From Poecilobothrus nobilitatus (lineage: Eukaryota; Arthropoda; Insecta; Diptera; Dolichopodidae), in contig OX352774.1 in NCBI GenBank assembly GCA_947095535.1, positions 171,614,200-171,678,199 of the forward strand: a stretch of 64,000 nt of DNA, read 5' to 3'. The translations under genes were made by a program, and so were the position numbers. The notes beneath the pieces were generated by a model. It did not search any database and was not told the origin of the DNA. It saw nothing but the letters and a program-made list of their open reading frames with translations. Position 1 is the stretch's first letter. Each line of letters starts with the position of its first letter. Shown here one piece after another: positions 35,930 through 45,769 of this stretch.

Positions 35930-36950
35930 ATATTATTATTATTATTATTATTTTTTTTTTTTTTTTTAAATGTTTACAAAGTAATTAGGTAATTTAAGTA
36001 ATTTAGTCATTTATGAATTTCTGTGTTAATTTATGTTTAAAAGAATTTCTTGATATGTCTGGTGAAAAAAGATGACTGTGTTTGTTGAATGTAGTGCAAC
36101 ATCTGTTTATTGGCTCATTTCTTCCATATTCTGTTCTGTGTGTATTTTCTAGTAAAAATTTAGTGTTTCTTGTATTTCTGACTACATTGTTTAATCTAAC
36201 CTTATTTACTAAGAATTGAACGTCAATATTTTTTTTTATGATGTCAAAAGTAAAGCAGGATGAAAGCATTTGCCTGCGTGAAGATAAGGTTAACATATTC
36301 AATGATTTAAGTCTTGTAGAGTAGCTTGGAAGAGTAGAATAGTCTATAGGATTATATTGGTTTCTCAAGGCAAACAAAAGGAATTGTTTCTGAACGGATT
36401 CTATCCTATTGGAATGTAATTGAAACACTGGATCCCATACGATATTACCGTATTCTAGAATAGATCGAACTAACGAGCAGTAAAGAGCTTTTGTCACTGC
36501 TGGGTTATTAAATTCCTTAGCCCTTCTCTTAATAAAACCTAACATTTTATTTGCTTTGGAAATCATATGATCATAGTGAAGATGGAAGTTAAGTTTATCG
36601 TCCAGAAGAATGCCAAGATCGGTCATACAGGACACCCTTTCAAGAACTATGTTATCTATTGTATAGTCGAAAAGCATTGTAGATCTTTTTCGTGTAAAAC
36701 TTATGACCTTGCATTTCGCTATGTTAAGTTCTAATTTGTTGTAGAAGCACCATTCTTGTAAAGAATGTAAATTTGATTGAAGTAATTCAAAATTGGAACT
36801 ATTTTTGATAACGTGGTAAATTTTAAGATCGTCAGCAAATGCAATATGTGGTACACCTTCTAGTTTATTAGAAAGATCTGAAATAAAAATATTAAATAGA
36901 AGTGGGCCTAAATGGCTTCCTTGTGGCACTCCCGAGGTGACATTAATATA
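35930..36950 (-). pseudogene. 5'-truncated LINE with open RT frame
   Basis: A 308-codon open frame (36929-36003) begins just inside the RT with PQGSHLGPLLFNIFI, and the frame is open further upstream (INVTSGV). FADDLKIYHVI is the catalytic block with both Asp intact. LQEWCFYNKLELNIAKCKVI, DLGILLDDKLNFHLHYD, KMLGFIKRRAKEFNN, LYCSLVRSILEYGNIVWDPV and RIESVQKQFLLFALRNQYNP complete the fingers-to-thumb order of CR1/Jockey-type RTs. The endonuclease and first RT blocks are missing. On the minus strand the 3' end runs into A18 and then (AAT)n at 35930-35970, consistent with a poly(A)-type LINE tail. It is the least damaged mobile coding sequence in the window, but truncated, so not active. The ATG is internal, not a true start. 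Confidence 0.9.
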
Positions 36951-37269
36951 AATATTGAAATAAATTTGTTTTACATTTTTGTTTGTTTAGTAAAAACTAA
37001 CTAAATCCAAAAACTTTCTTTTGAAAAATACAAATTTTAAAAAAGAAATATAGTAGGAAAAAGGAATATGTTATAAAACAGTTGTAGTTAAGTAGAATAC
37101 ATAATTTAAAATTTATGTATTTATTTATTTATTTACTTTATATACCTATAAACTTATTTATTATTTACTTTTACTATCAATACTAGTCCATATATTTTAA
37201 GGATTCTTTGCCTGTTAAATAGTATGCCAGCTAGAATTTTTATTTAAGTGCATTTGTTATTTGGGTATA
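36951..37269. other. AT-rich stretch, nothing recognised
   Basis: No feature seen apart from simple sequence. Confidence 0.4.
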
Positions 37270-37345
37270 TGATCTAATCCGAGTTTGAATCCGAAACCTT
37301 TCGAATGAAAAACCGATAAACTAAGCACTGTGTCAATTGTCAAAT
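37270..37345 (-). mobile_element. tRNA-like head, degenerate
   Basis: On the minus strand TAGTTTATCGGTTTTTCATT stands at the A-box side and GGTTTCGGATTCAAACTC at the B box. Resembles the head at 19821-19895. No body follows. Confidence 0.4.
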
Positions 37346-37353
37346 GAAATTTT

Positions 37354-37545
37354 TGTTTTTAATGCATTTCTCTACCACATAAATGTGGACAGGAAATTAC
37401 ATAGCCTTTCCTTTTCAGGAGTGCCTCTAAATGTCGTAAGGGGGAATAACTCTCCCTCGGAGTTTACAGCGTATTTTACAGCGTTATTACCCACACTCCC
37501 TCGGATTTTACAGCGTATTTTATACGCTCTTACCCACTGGACGCC
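37354..37545 (-). mobile_element. SINE family 1 with internal duplication
   Basis: The minus strand keeps AGTGGGTAAGAGCGTATAAA, CCCCCTTACGACATTTAGAG, and TCCACATTTATGTGGTAGAG, but the stretch AAAATACGCTGTAAA with TCCGAGGGAG is present twice and the B box (GGTTCGAATCC) is gone. The lost promoter box would stop pol III transcription. Confidence 0.82.
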
Positions 37546-37711
37546 TATCAAATGAAATTAAAAATATTAAAATTTTTTTGAACAGTTAACTATAAACAAA
37601 GTAAAGTGAATTGAAATTTTAGATAAAAATACAATTTAATAACTGGTGAAATATTATTATTATTATTACTTAAGCCAGTAATGACGTTCTTTAATAAGAT
37701 TTTTCATTTCT
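37546..37711. other. Spacer before piggyBac end
   Basis: AT-rich with an ATT run (37651-37667). Nothing else. Confidence 0.4.
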
Positions 37712-37730
37712 TTAACCCTTTCGCTCCGGA
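37712..37730. repeat. piggyBac target site and terminal repeat start
   Basis: TTAA followed by CCCTTTCGCTCCGGA. piggyBac elements insert at TTAA and commonly begin with CCC. The transposase relic lies immediately inward. Confidence 0.7.
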
Positions 37731-39605
37731 TTTTTTTTATAGAAATGCAGAAATATATTAAAAAAAGAGAGTTGTTCATTTAAAAGTATATAAAGTGTAC
37801 GGGGTTTGGGTATATTTTTTTTCCTGTATGTCCTGTAATTATCCTGGGACATATAATCCCAGTACGATTTTTGTTTAGACTTTAGATTTTAGATTTTTGT
37901 TTAGATTTTAGTTCCAACAGAAAAAAAAACAATTAACTACTAAAACAGTCAAAAAACTATTGCTGCTGAAAAATACAAAACTCATACAACTATAAAATAA
38001 AATATTATATTAATAATTTAAAACTTTATTAATCGAAATTTCAAAAAATATTTCACAAAATCAAAGCTTTGTTAATTATGATAAATTGTGAAACATTCAA
38101 TGCAAAGTGGAACCTGACAACTTGAACATATAGTCTTTGTCCTTTTTTCTATTTACTGCATTTTACACACCGAGATCTTTTTCCTGATGCAACCGGCATA
38201 TGATCTCCTATGTTTATGGAATTTAGTTTGCGTTTCGAAAGACAACCATATGAATTTCTTTTTTTGTTGTACAATATTTTCAACCAACCTGTTTCATGTC
38301 TTCGGATAATGGAACCAGAAATCTTATGAACTCCGTTTTTTTATGATTTATTTCTTGATGGACTTTCCACGAATTAACTACAGCCATCATCAAAATTTTA
38401 AAAAACACATTTTTTCCACCATTTACTTGGCTTGCGATTTAAATCGAATACACTAATTTTCTGATCTGCTATGTCTACACCCCCCATTATAGAAACTTAT
38501 TTTATAATAGCATCAGGACAATCAACGTCAACTTTATCTCAATTTTTTTGTTTACGCTTGTTTACCAGTATTACTGGTGGTAGCAGTGGGACAATTAGAT
38601 AGAACAGTTACTTCTTTTGAGTCTACCCATTTACATGCAATAGTTTCAGTTTCGCCAGTAGATTCAGTTATTGCTTTACTTTCTTCTCTTCCACAATAAA
38701 TATTGGGGTCATAAACAAAACCCGTATGATAATCACAGCTCAGCCAAAGTTTAATTCCGCGTTTTATTGATTTTAAGGGTTGATACTGCTTTAGAGAAGA
38801 TCATCCATTAAATTTGGTCATTGATTCATCTATAGCTTGAAATGTAGATTCTGTTCTAGCATTAGCAAATGTTTTTTTCATGCAAGATACTATTTCTTCA
38901 ATATAGTACAATTTTGGATATCCATTTGGTTTTTCAGGATGATTAAAATAAAGTTTTGGCATAAGAAGCTGAAAACGATCTCTAGCAATTGCTGCTTTTA
39001 TTGATGCATTTCCTAATGATGGATTTATGCTCCAATAATGTTGAAGCTTCGGAACTTTATTTTAGGAACTTTATTTATTATTCATAATGAGGCTATTTTA
39101 GCTCATAATGAGGATAAACATCCTAGCATTAGAAAGATTTCGTATTCATCAGTTTTTTGTATTTTCTTTTTGTTTTCTTTTTCCAGTATATTTCTAGTCT
39201 CATATTTGTATTCTGAGCAATAAACATTAATAAAGATTTTGAAAAAAACTTTTTAAATATGTCTATTTCTTTTGAAGAGCGACTAATATCAAGTAAAACC
39301 AAAGGTTGATTTTCTTGTGGAATTCTTATTCTAGGTTGAAAGTCAGAATTTGCTATCTACAACAAATTAGGATTTTTGATTTCATTTATCTCATCATCCA
39401 TACTATTTTCATTTATACTGTCCTCGTCACTTGATTCAGAGAAACTAGTTTCAGCTTCGGAATCGCTGGAATCAGACAAATCGAACATATAAGTTTCTAA
39501 AAGCTGTTGTAAATCGTCTCTTAGTCTATCTGACATTTTATCTAAAATAATACGAATGGGATATATAAACCCAATGGAAAACCCTAATGGGACAATATAT
39601 CCCAA
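37712..39605 (-). pseudogene. piggyBac-type transposase relic with one terminus
   Basis: The minus strand opens at 39605 or the ATG near 39536 (MSDRLRDDLQQLLETYMFDL) with an acidic Ser/Asp/Glu-rich N-terminus, as in PGBD-type transposases. It continues in other frames as FQLLMPKLYFNHPEKPNGYP, then TFQAIDESMTKFNG (first catalytic Asp), SLKQYQPLKSIKRGIKLWLS, GFVYDPNIYCG, ACKWVDSKEVTVLS, and IMGGVDIADQKISVFDLNRK with PSKWWKK (late catalytic Asp). It ends in a Cys-rich region (GKRSRCVKCS). Frameshifts and stops occur throughout. At 37712 TTAA is followed by CCCTTTCGCTCCGGA, the expected target site and terminal repeat start for this superfamily. The opposite terminus was not found, so it is decayed or deleted. 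Confidence 0.85.
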
Positions 39606-40659
39606 ATAAACAAAAATCCAAAAAAAAACCTGTACTTACCAAGAAAAAAAGTATTTGAACACCTGAAAACTAAATTTATATTTTATTGAATGCAAAGATG
39701 TAAAGAAAAAAGGGTATGTTATAAATGAATAAATATCATTCAGGTAAAATCATGGATCTAATACACATGGACCGGCAATAGAGAAAATATTTTCAGTCAT
39801 ATTTTTGAACAACAGCTGTACATTCTATATAATATATGTATATTATTGTTTTGACGTTTCTTAGGTTTCATACAAAAAAGTCGAGGAAAACAATAAAAAT
39901 GTGAAGAAAAATTTCATACTAAATTAAATGGAAAAAGGAGGAAAAAATAGGCTCATATTTCGCCAGAAAAAGCTTTAAGTAAAAGGTAAAAGTAGGAAAT
40001 AATAAGAGTTAAATAAAACTTGTTCTTGAATTTGAAGCGTCTGTTTTAGTGTAGTTTGCAAAACATTAAAAAGAAAAACATATTAAAAAAGTATTTATAA
40101 TTTTAATAAATTTACAATTAATTTTATTTATTTAAATTTTAATAAACATTTTTACATCACAATTTTCAATATTTTATTATATGCGATATTTTGTAATACA
40201 TAGTTTTACAGCTTTACACATGCATATACGTATTCTATACAAGTATTAGAATATGATAGGAATCAATTTATTTCATGTTGACATGTTGGTATAAAAAAAA
40301 TCTGGTATCGTTATTGAGGTTGCAGTTTGAGGTTGAAAATTTAGTAACTAAAAATTCCGTCAGTTTTTATTTTGATTTCTTTTTAACGTTTAGTTAAAAG
40401 CTGAATAATAACTATTACCGAAATCATGAAATGGAAGTTTCTAGAAAGACAAATTCAATGTCAACATATAATTTCAAATTTAAAGTAAATCAAATGTTAT
40501 TACTATCGATAAGGTATTGCAAATATGGCCCTTAATCTTAAAAATATAATTACTAAATTAATCTAATTTTGTGATTTCATTATTCTTAATTGTAATAAAA
40601 CAGTGAAATATAAGATAAGATATAATTAAATTATAGAGTTGAAAATTAAATTGTTGATT
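39606..40659. other. AT-rich stretch, nothing recognised
   Basis: May include the rest of the piggyBac element, but no inverted copy of CCCTTTCGCTCCGGA was seen. No coding signal. Confidence 0.45.
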
Positions 40660-41015
40660 GTTAAAAGCTGCGAAATGTCTACTTGTAAAAGTTGCTAAGC
40701 ATCCAAGTTGCAAAGCCTCCAAGTTACCATATCTCGAAGTTGCCAAGTGTTCAGTTGTTAAATGTCCTTTTGCTAATTGTCTACTTTGCTAAATGTTTGT
40801 TTGATAAATGTCGTTTTGTTAAATATGTTTTTGTTAATTGTCTTTGTCCACTGATAAATATCTAGTTGTTCCTTCCTTCCACAAAATGAAAGGTTAGCAA
40901 ATGTTAAGTGTTCATTTTGCCAAATGCCTTTTTGTTAAGTTTCCATTTTGCTAAATATCTTTTTATTAAATGTCTTTTTTGCAAAATGTCCACTGATCAA
41001 AACACTAGTTGTTAA
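40660..41015 (+). repeat. Degenerate minisatellite, TTGTTAAATGTC units
   Basis: About 18 units of 15-20 bp drift around TTTTGCTAAATGTC (e.g. TTGTTAAATGTCCTTTTGC, TTTGCTAAATGTTTG, TTTTGTTAAGTTTCC). It could be one arm of a foldback element. No inverted partner was found nearby. Confidence 0.75.
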
Positions 41016-41116
41016 ATGAAAGTTGCCATGTCTACCGACATACCCACAAATTTTATTTATTAGTATTACAATACATTATTTAGAAATAATTTTTTTTTTG
41101 TAATGTTGTAATGTTT

Positions 41117-41604
41117 AAAGGGCACTTCACACTATGTGTTTTGTATTGTCATATGATTTGGAATGTCTATAAATTGTACTCCAAATTCCATAACGTATAA
41201 AAAACATGTCATTTGATATTCTTATATTATATCAAATACCTATTCAAATGTCAAATTCCATTTTACTGATCGTTTATAAAACCATAAAACCATTTTTTTT
41301 TTTGCAACAGACAAAGAGAAATTGAACAGAAAAAAACATTAATATTCAATTTTATTATTTAATTTATATCTTATATAAAATATTTAAAATCTTTTTTTTA
41401 TTTTCTCAAAATATTTAATTTACTTACACCATTAACCAAAGAGAAAAAAATATACTTTAGTAATCCAATAACAATAAAACACAATCGACTATACAAAACA
41501 ACGAACACAAAATAGATTTTTATCGATATTCAATTCATTTTGGACTGATCAGCTGTTTAACATAAACAATAAATTCCAAAAAGATAAGTCTAGTTTGAAG
41601 TGGC
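41117..41604. mobile_element. Possible short inverted-repeat element
   Basis: AAGGGCACTTCACACTATG at the left and, on the minus strand from the right, AAGGCCACTTCAAACTAGAC are similar termini about 490 bp apart. The interior is AT-rich and non-coding. It sits where the last exon of the neighbouring Gr pseudogene would be expected. Weak evidence. Confidence 0.3.
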
Positions 41605-41921
41605 CTTAAAAAGAATAAACTAAATTGAACTTGTAGAAGATATACTTACCATTTTTGAAAAATTTTTAACAATTTTATAATTTCCAAATAATTCAATAAT
41701 AATAAAATCAATTTTTATATTAGATTTTTCTTGAACAAAATCAACTGCCATAAATATTGATAAAAATTCAAATGTATGATAAAAAACAAATAACCATACA
41801 TATATTAACATAAATTTAATATATTTTGTTTAATTTTTATTTTGTAATTTAAGAATATCCAATGAAAATTAAGAATATCATAAAAAATTGCAATAGTAAT
41901 ATTCAAAAAATAAATAGCACC

Positions 41922-42160
41922 CTGCACTAAATAATCCCTGCACAGGTCGTAAGTGTTTTTTTCTTTACATACCCCCCTTACGACCAAATATAATGTAAAT
42001 ATATAGTATATAATATAAACAAAATACATAATATTAGTATATAATTTAATAATAGTATAAAAAACCTATAATGGCCTTGGTAGCCGATGGTTCAATAATA
42101 TTGCATTACATTTATGTATGTAATATTAATATAAATAAATAAATAAATAAGTGGATATCT
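41922..42160 (+). mobile_element. SINE family 2, 5'-truncated, inside Gr pseudogene
   Basis: Begins within the head (CCCTGCACAGGTCGTAAGTG) and carries ATACCCCCCTTACGACC, then the family-2 body ACCTATAATGGCCTTGGTAG, CCGATGG and TAATATTAATATAAATAAAT repeats. The GGTCGTAAG...CTTACGACC hairpin is a family-1 feature, so this copy links the two families. Confidence 0.82.
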
Positions 42161-42291
42161 GATATATTAATTAATGTTAAAATTGATTTTAAAATTATAT
42201 TTTGTTTTTCAAAATAAATTTCAATCATTTAAAAATATAAATTACTTATACCATACATAAATAACCAATTATATTGAAATAAAAAATAATA

Positions 42292-43059
42292 TACAGGGTG
42301 TTTCCGACTCGATGGTTTCCTTGAAATGGGTGATTGGGCATGTCGAGACGAAAAAAAAATTGTATTGGAGGGGGGGGGGGGGGGGTGGTCTATTCTGGAC
42401 TCTTTTCGAGATATGAGGGGTTAAAAATGTTTTAGCGTTCTAAAAAAATCTATAACTTTTGAAGGGTTCGCTAGAGACAGTTAAAAAAATGCATTTTGTA
42501 GAGTAAGTTGTCAGCTTTAATTTTTGTGCACTACTGATCTCCATATACTCAACAGTTTCAAAGTTATGAAGGTGCGAAATAATTTAAAATGGAAAAATAA
42601 TGTTTTAAACTCAATTTTCTTTTGAAACACCCTGTATTTGGAGTACTTATTACAGCATATTTCGAAATAGCTTTTCAAGCCCTTTAATTAGTACCTAATA
42701 ACTTTTTCTCTATCTCTAACCGTTTTAACCGTCTCCTTTTCTTAGTTTCGTAATATGTTTCAAAATACAGAGTGTTTCAAAAGAAAATTAAGTTTGAAAC
42801 ATATTTTTTCATTTTAAATCATTTTGAACCTTTAGAACTTTGGAACTGCTATGATATGGAAATCATTTGTACAAAAATTAAAGCTGACAATATTTTTTTT
42901 AGCTCTCTATAGCAAGCCGTTCAAAAGTAAAAGATTTTTTTATGAAAAGTCGCTAAAACAACTTTAATCCCTCATATCTTAAAAAGGATCCAAAATAAAC
43001 ATCTCGACATTCCCGATCACCCATTTCAAGGAAGACCATCGAGTCGAAAACACCCTGTA
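42292..43059. mobile_element. 768-bp foldback element in Gr pseudogene exon
   Basis: Termini TACAGGGTGTTTCCGACTCG and, on the opposite strand, TACAGGGTGTTTTCGACTCG. Arms stay alike for about 350 bp: TTGAAATGGGTGATTGGGCA against TTGAAATGGGTGATCGGGAA, later GTCAGCTTTAATTTTTGT in both. They end in an inner copy of GAAACACCCTGTATTTGG. A run of 16 G (42370-42385) is in one arm only. Removing the element plus one TA restores the Gr frame (KLDFIYYFLFQ against RLDLFYYFLFQ), so the target duplication is most likely TA, as for Tc1/mariner-like elements. No coding content. Confidence 0.85.
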
Positions 43060-43576
43060 TAAAATCTAATTTTGTTATATTTGACCAATTTAAATAAAAA
43101 TGATGCAAAATCAATTGTTAATGCTGATATTGACCAAATGTTTTTAAAAATAACATTAAAAATATATGAATATTAAAAAAATTATTTAATTCAATTAAAT
43201 TTTTATTATTTTTATAAATTTTATTTAATAATTTTATATCAATATTTGGTGAAATTAATTGTTTTATTATTGTATAAAATGATACAAATAAAATAATATT
43301 ATATAATATATAAAGAAGTCCATTTAAATGTCGATCTGTAACAATAATAAAAAAAAGTTTTTTAAGAACTGGTATGGCTATAATATCCAATATAACAAAA
43401 ATAAATCGAGATTTTATTGATTCTGTAAATGTTTTAAATGAAATTTTTAATTTATTTATTTTACTATATTGAAAATATCTTAAAAAAAATGATATAATAA
43501 TTAAAAATCGTAAAATTGATATTAAAATTATACAAATATAAAATATATAATTGTTTTTTGCATTATTGAAAGGCAT

Positions 43577-43914
43577 TTTAAAAAAAAAAATTTTATTTTT
43601 AAATAGATTAAATATATTTAAGAACTTTAATATTTATTGCAATACTAAAAAGAAAATAATTTTTATTTTTAATAATTCAAAATTTTAATTTATCAATACT
43701 TTAATAATGTGTATATAATAATTTTAAAGTACAATTTTTCTCTCTAACCAAAACAATTAGTTTAATCAAATTATAGAAATTATTTTTGAAAATTATTGAA
43801 AGATGATCAGCGGCAAATTAATTTTTTAAATTATTATTTTTTTTTTTTAAATAATTATTAAATTTTTTTTTTTTTGTATATATACATATAGATTAAATGG
43901 TGTATTTAAGTAAT
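43577..43914. other. AT-rich spacer upstream of Gr pseudogene
   Basis: Poly(T)/poly(A) sequence. A promoter cannot be picked out. Confidence 0.4.
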
Positions 43915-44330
43915 ATTATATTCTACACAGTCCTACTATATGGGAGCGAGACTTGGTTCATAAAGCAGTTAACCGCCAACAAGCTGCAAACATTCGTGAA
44001 TAAATGCCTATGAACCATAGTTAAGATCTTCTAACCTAGACGAATATCCAACACAGATTTGTGTGGTCTCTCATGAAAAAAGAACCAATAGCACTTCAAA
44101 TAAAAAGGAAAAAAATGAATATGGATAGAAAACACATTCAGAAAGGCACCAAAATATAGCCAAGCATTAAAATGGAACTCACAGGGCAAAAGAAAAATGG
44201 GAAGACCACGAATGACATGGAGCAGAACAATATCGAAAGAAATAAAAGAGAATGGTAAAACAAGCGCAAAAATAAAAAAATGGCCCAAAACAGAGTACGA
44301 TGGAGATACTATGTGGAAGCCCTCACTTTT
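43915..44330 (+). pseudogene. LINE post-RT region, decayed
   Basis: One frame reads FYTVLLYGSETWFIKQLTAN, KLQTFVNKCL, TIVKIF, then after stops ALKWNSQGKRKMGRPRMTWS, RTISKEIKENGKTSAKIKKW. It matches the RT tail and C-terminal block of the fragments at 1155-1480 and 32490-33095 (YGxESW, LQxFINKxL, WNPQGxxRxRGRPRxTWRR). Five or so stops. Lies between the Gr pseudogene and the intact Gr. Confidence 0.75.
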
Positions 44331-44504
44331 TCAAACAAAATCTGCACATGAACTCGTATTTTTGCTTTTCGGTAAAATTTTCAAATATCTACATATATAG
44401 AGAGTCTTGATAAAAATTCAAATTAAAGATTTGTATATGTACGCTTGTGATCAAATCATTAAAAAAGCAAAGCTTTAATAACTTTCGGTAAATAAAAATA
44501 TTTT

Positions 44505-45499
44505 GATGTATATTAACTTTGGTATGGTATTTGTAACCACCAAAAGGAAGCGAGTTAGATATGGACATGTATATATATTCTGCATCAGGATCATCTCCTG
44601 AGTCGATTTAGCGATGTCCGTTCGTCTGTCCGTACGCACGATAACTCAAAAAATAATGATGCTATCTTGATGAAATTTATACTGTAGGTTAACAATGACT
44701 AAAGTAAAGCGGAGATTGCATACAACTCCCAAAACCGAATACGCATGTCTTCGAAGTTAATAAAGGTAGAAACTTAAAATTTTGTACGAGGGTGTGTTTT
44801 TCTGAATCCCTGATATCCCTAAAATTTGAGATGAATTGGAGTGGTTGTTCGGGTACCTCCCACACAACTCCCAAAACCGAACAAGCATATATATTCGAAA
44901 TTAATAAAGATAGAAACTTCAAATTTGGTACTAGGATGTTGTTTCCTGAATCCCTGATTTGTCCAAAATTTGAGATGAATTGAAGGAGTTGTTCGGGTAC
45001 CTCCCACACAACTCCCAAAACCGAACAAGCATATCTTCAAAATTAATAAAGATAGAAACTTCAAATTTGACACGAGGGTGCTGTTTCCTGCACCCTAATT
45101 TGCCGAAAATTTGAGATGAATTGGAGTGGTTGTACGGGTACCTCCGATACAACTCCCAAAACCGAAGAAGCATATCTTCGAAATTAATAAAGATAGAAAC
45201 TTGAAATTTGATATAAGAGTGTTCTACCTGTTCTGATGACGTCTCTAAAATTTGAGATAAATTGGGGTGGTGGTCCGCGTGCCTTCACACACTTCCCAAG
45301 ACCTTAACTAGTATATTTTCGAATTTAATAAAGATAGAAACCTGAAATTTTGTACAAAGGTTGTAAAAGCATTTATTGTTTTAGCTTATATTAAATACTT
45401 AACTAAAAAAACTTATGGATTTTTAATTTCATTTGAATTTTTTAGGTGTAGGGTATAAATAAATCGGTTGCATTGACTTACTGTTACATTTACTTGTTT
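44505..45499 (-). mobile_element. Repeat element with 142-bp units, long copy
   Basis: Mirror image of 55288-56335. The 5' end (minus) has AAGTAAATGTAACAGTAAGT, TTTATACCCTACACC; five internal units are anchored by AGAAAC at 44768, 44912, 45054, 45195 and 45336 (spacing 141-144). The 3' end has CGTGCGTACGGAC and stops at TTAATATA, so the GGGTATA terminus is lost. The four short ORFs on both strands (e.g. FEVSIFINFE, FWELYRRYP) are the unit read in different frames, since 142 is not a multiple of three. Confidence 0.85.
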
Positions 45500-45769
45500 T
45501 ATTTTGATTTTAACAAAATTTTATTTTAATTCTTTTGACATTTAGATAAAAGGCTTAAAGAAAATCTAGTACACAAATTATGAAATGGGAAAGCGTTTTT
45601 TTTTTTAATTCCGAGCATAAATCTGAGCACACTCTGAATAACATGATTAACTCAAGTTTTATTTACAAAAAATGTTTAATTTTCTTGAAGTAGACTTTTA
45701 ATTTGCCTTTTTATGAAAATGATAAAGATTATTCTGAAAAATTATGAAATGAAAATGATAAAAAAACGA
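45500..45769. other. AT-rich spacer
   Basis: Nothing recognised. Confidence 0.4.

Larger units (their letters stand above)
41643..43576 (-). pseudogene. Gustatory receptor pseudogene
   Basis: Relative of the intact Gr at 47034-48391, same strand. The N-terminal 153 codons (43576-43118) are open and membrane-like, with FYTIIKQLI, KLLNKIY, LIELNNFFNIHIFLMLFLKT against FYTIITQLI, KLLNKLY, LIELKYIFNIRILLMLLLKT in the intact copy. Then come two frameshifts (ISALTIDFASF, then NWSNITKLDF), a foldback insertion (42292-43059), YYFLFQYNWLF with a stop and short deletion after SNLYF, and a SINE (41922-42160) where about 60 residues are missing. It resumes as YFLNITIAIFYDI and, after another shift, EFLSIFMAVDFVQEKSNI, ending KNFSKM at a still perfect donor GTAAGT, the same phase-0 site as the intact gene. 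The last exon was not found. Confidence 0.85.

Noticed and set aside
40660..41015. CRISPR-like array
   Set aside because: Repeats vary in sequence and length, there are no regular spacers and no cas genes, and the DNA is animal. It is a minisatellite.
44689..45173. Four overlapping ORFs with repeated FGFGS, GGTRTT and KFEVSIFINFE phrases on the minus strand, plus one on the plus strand
   Set aside because: They are translations of the 142-bp tandem unit in successive frames. Both strands give equally long frames, and the same phrases recur at 55474-56170, so this is repeat DNA and not a protein.
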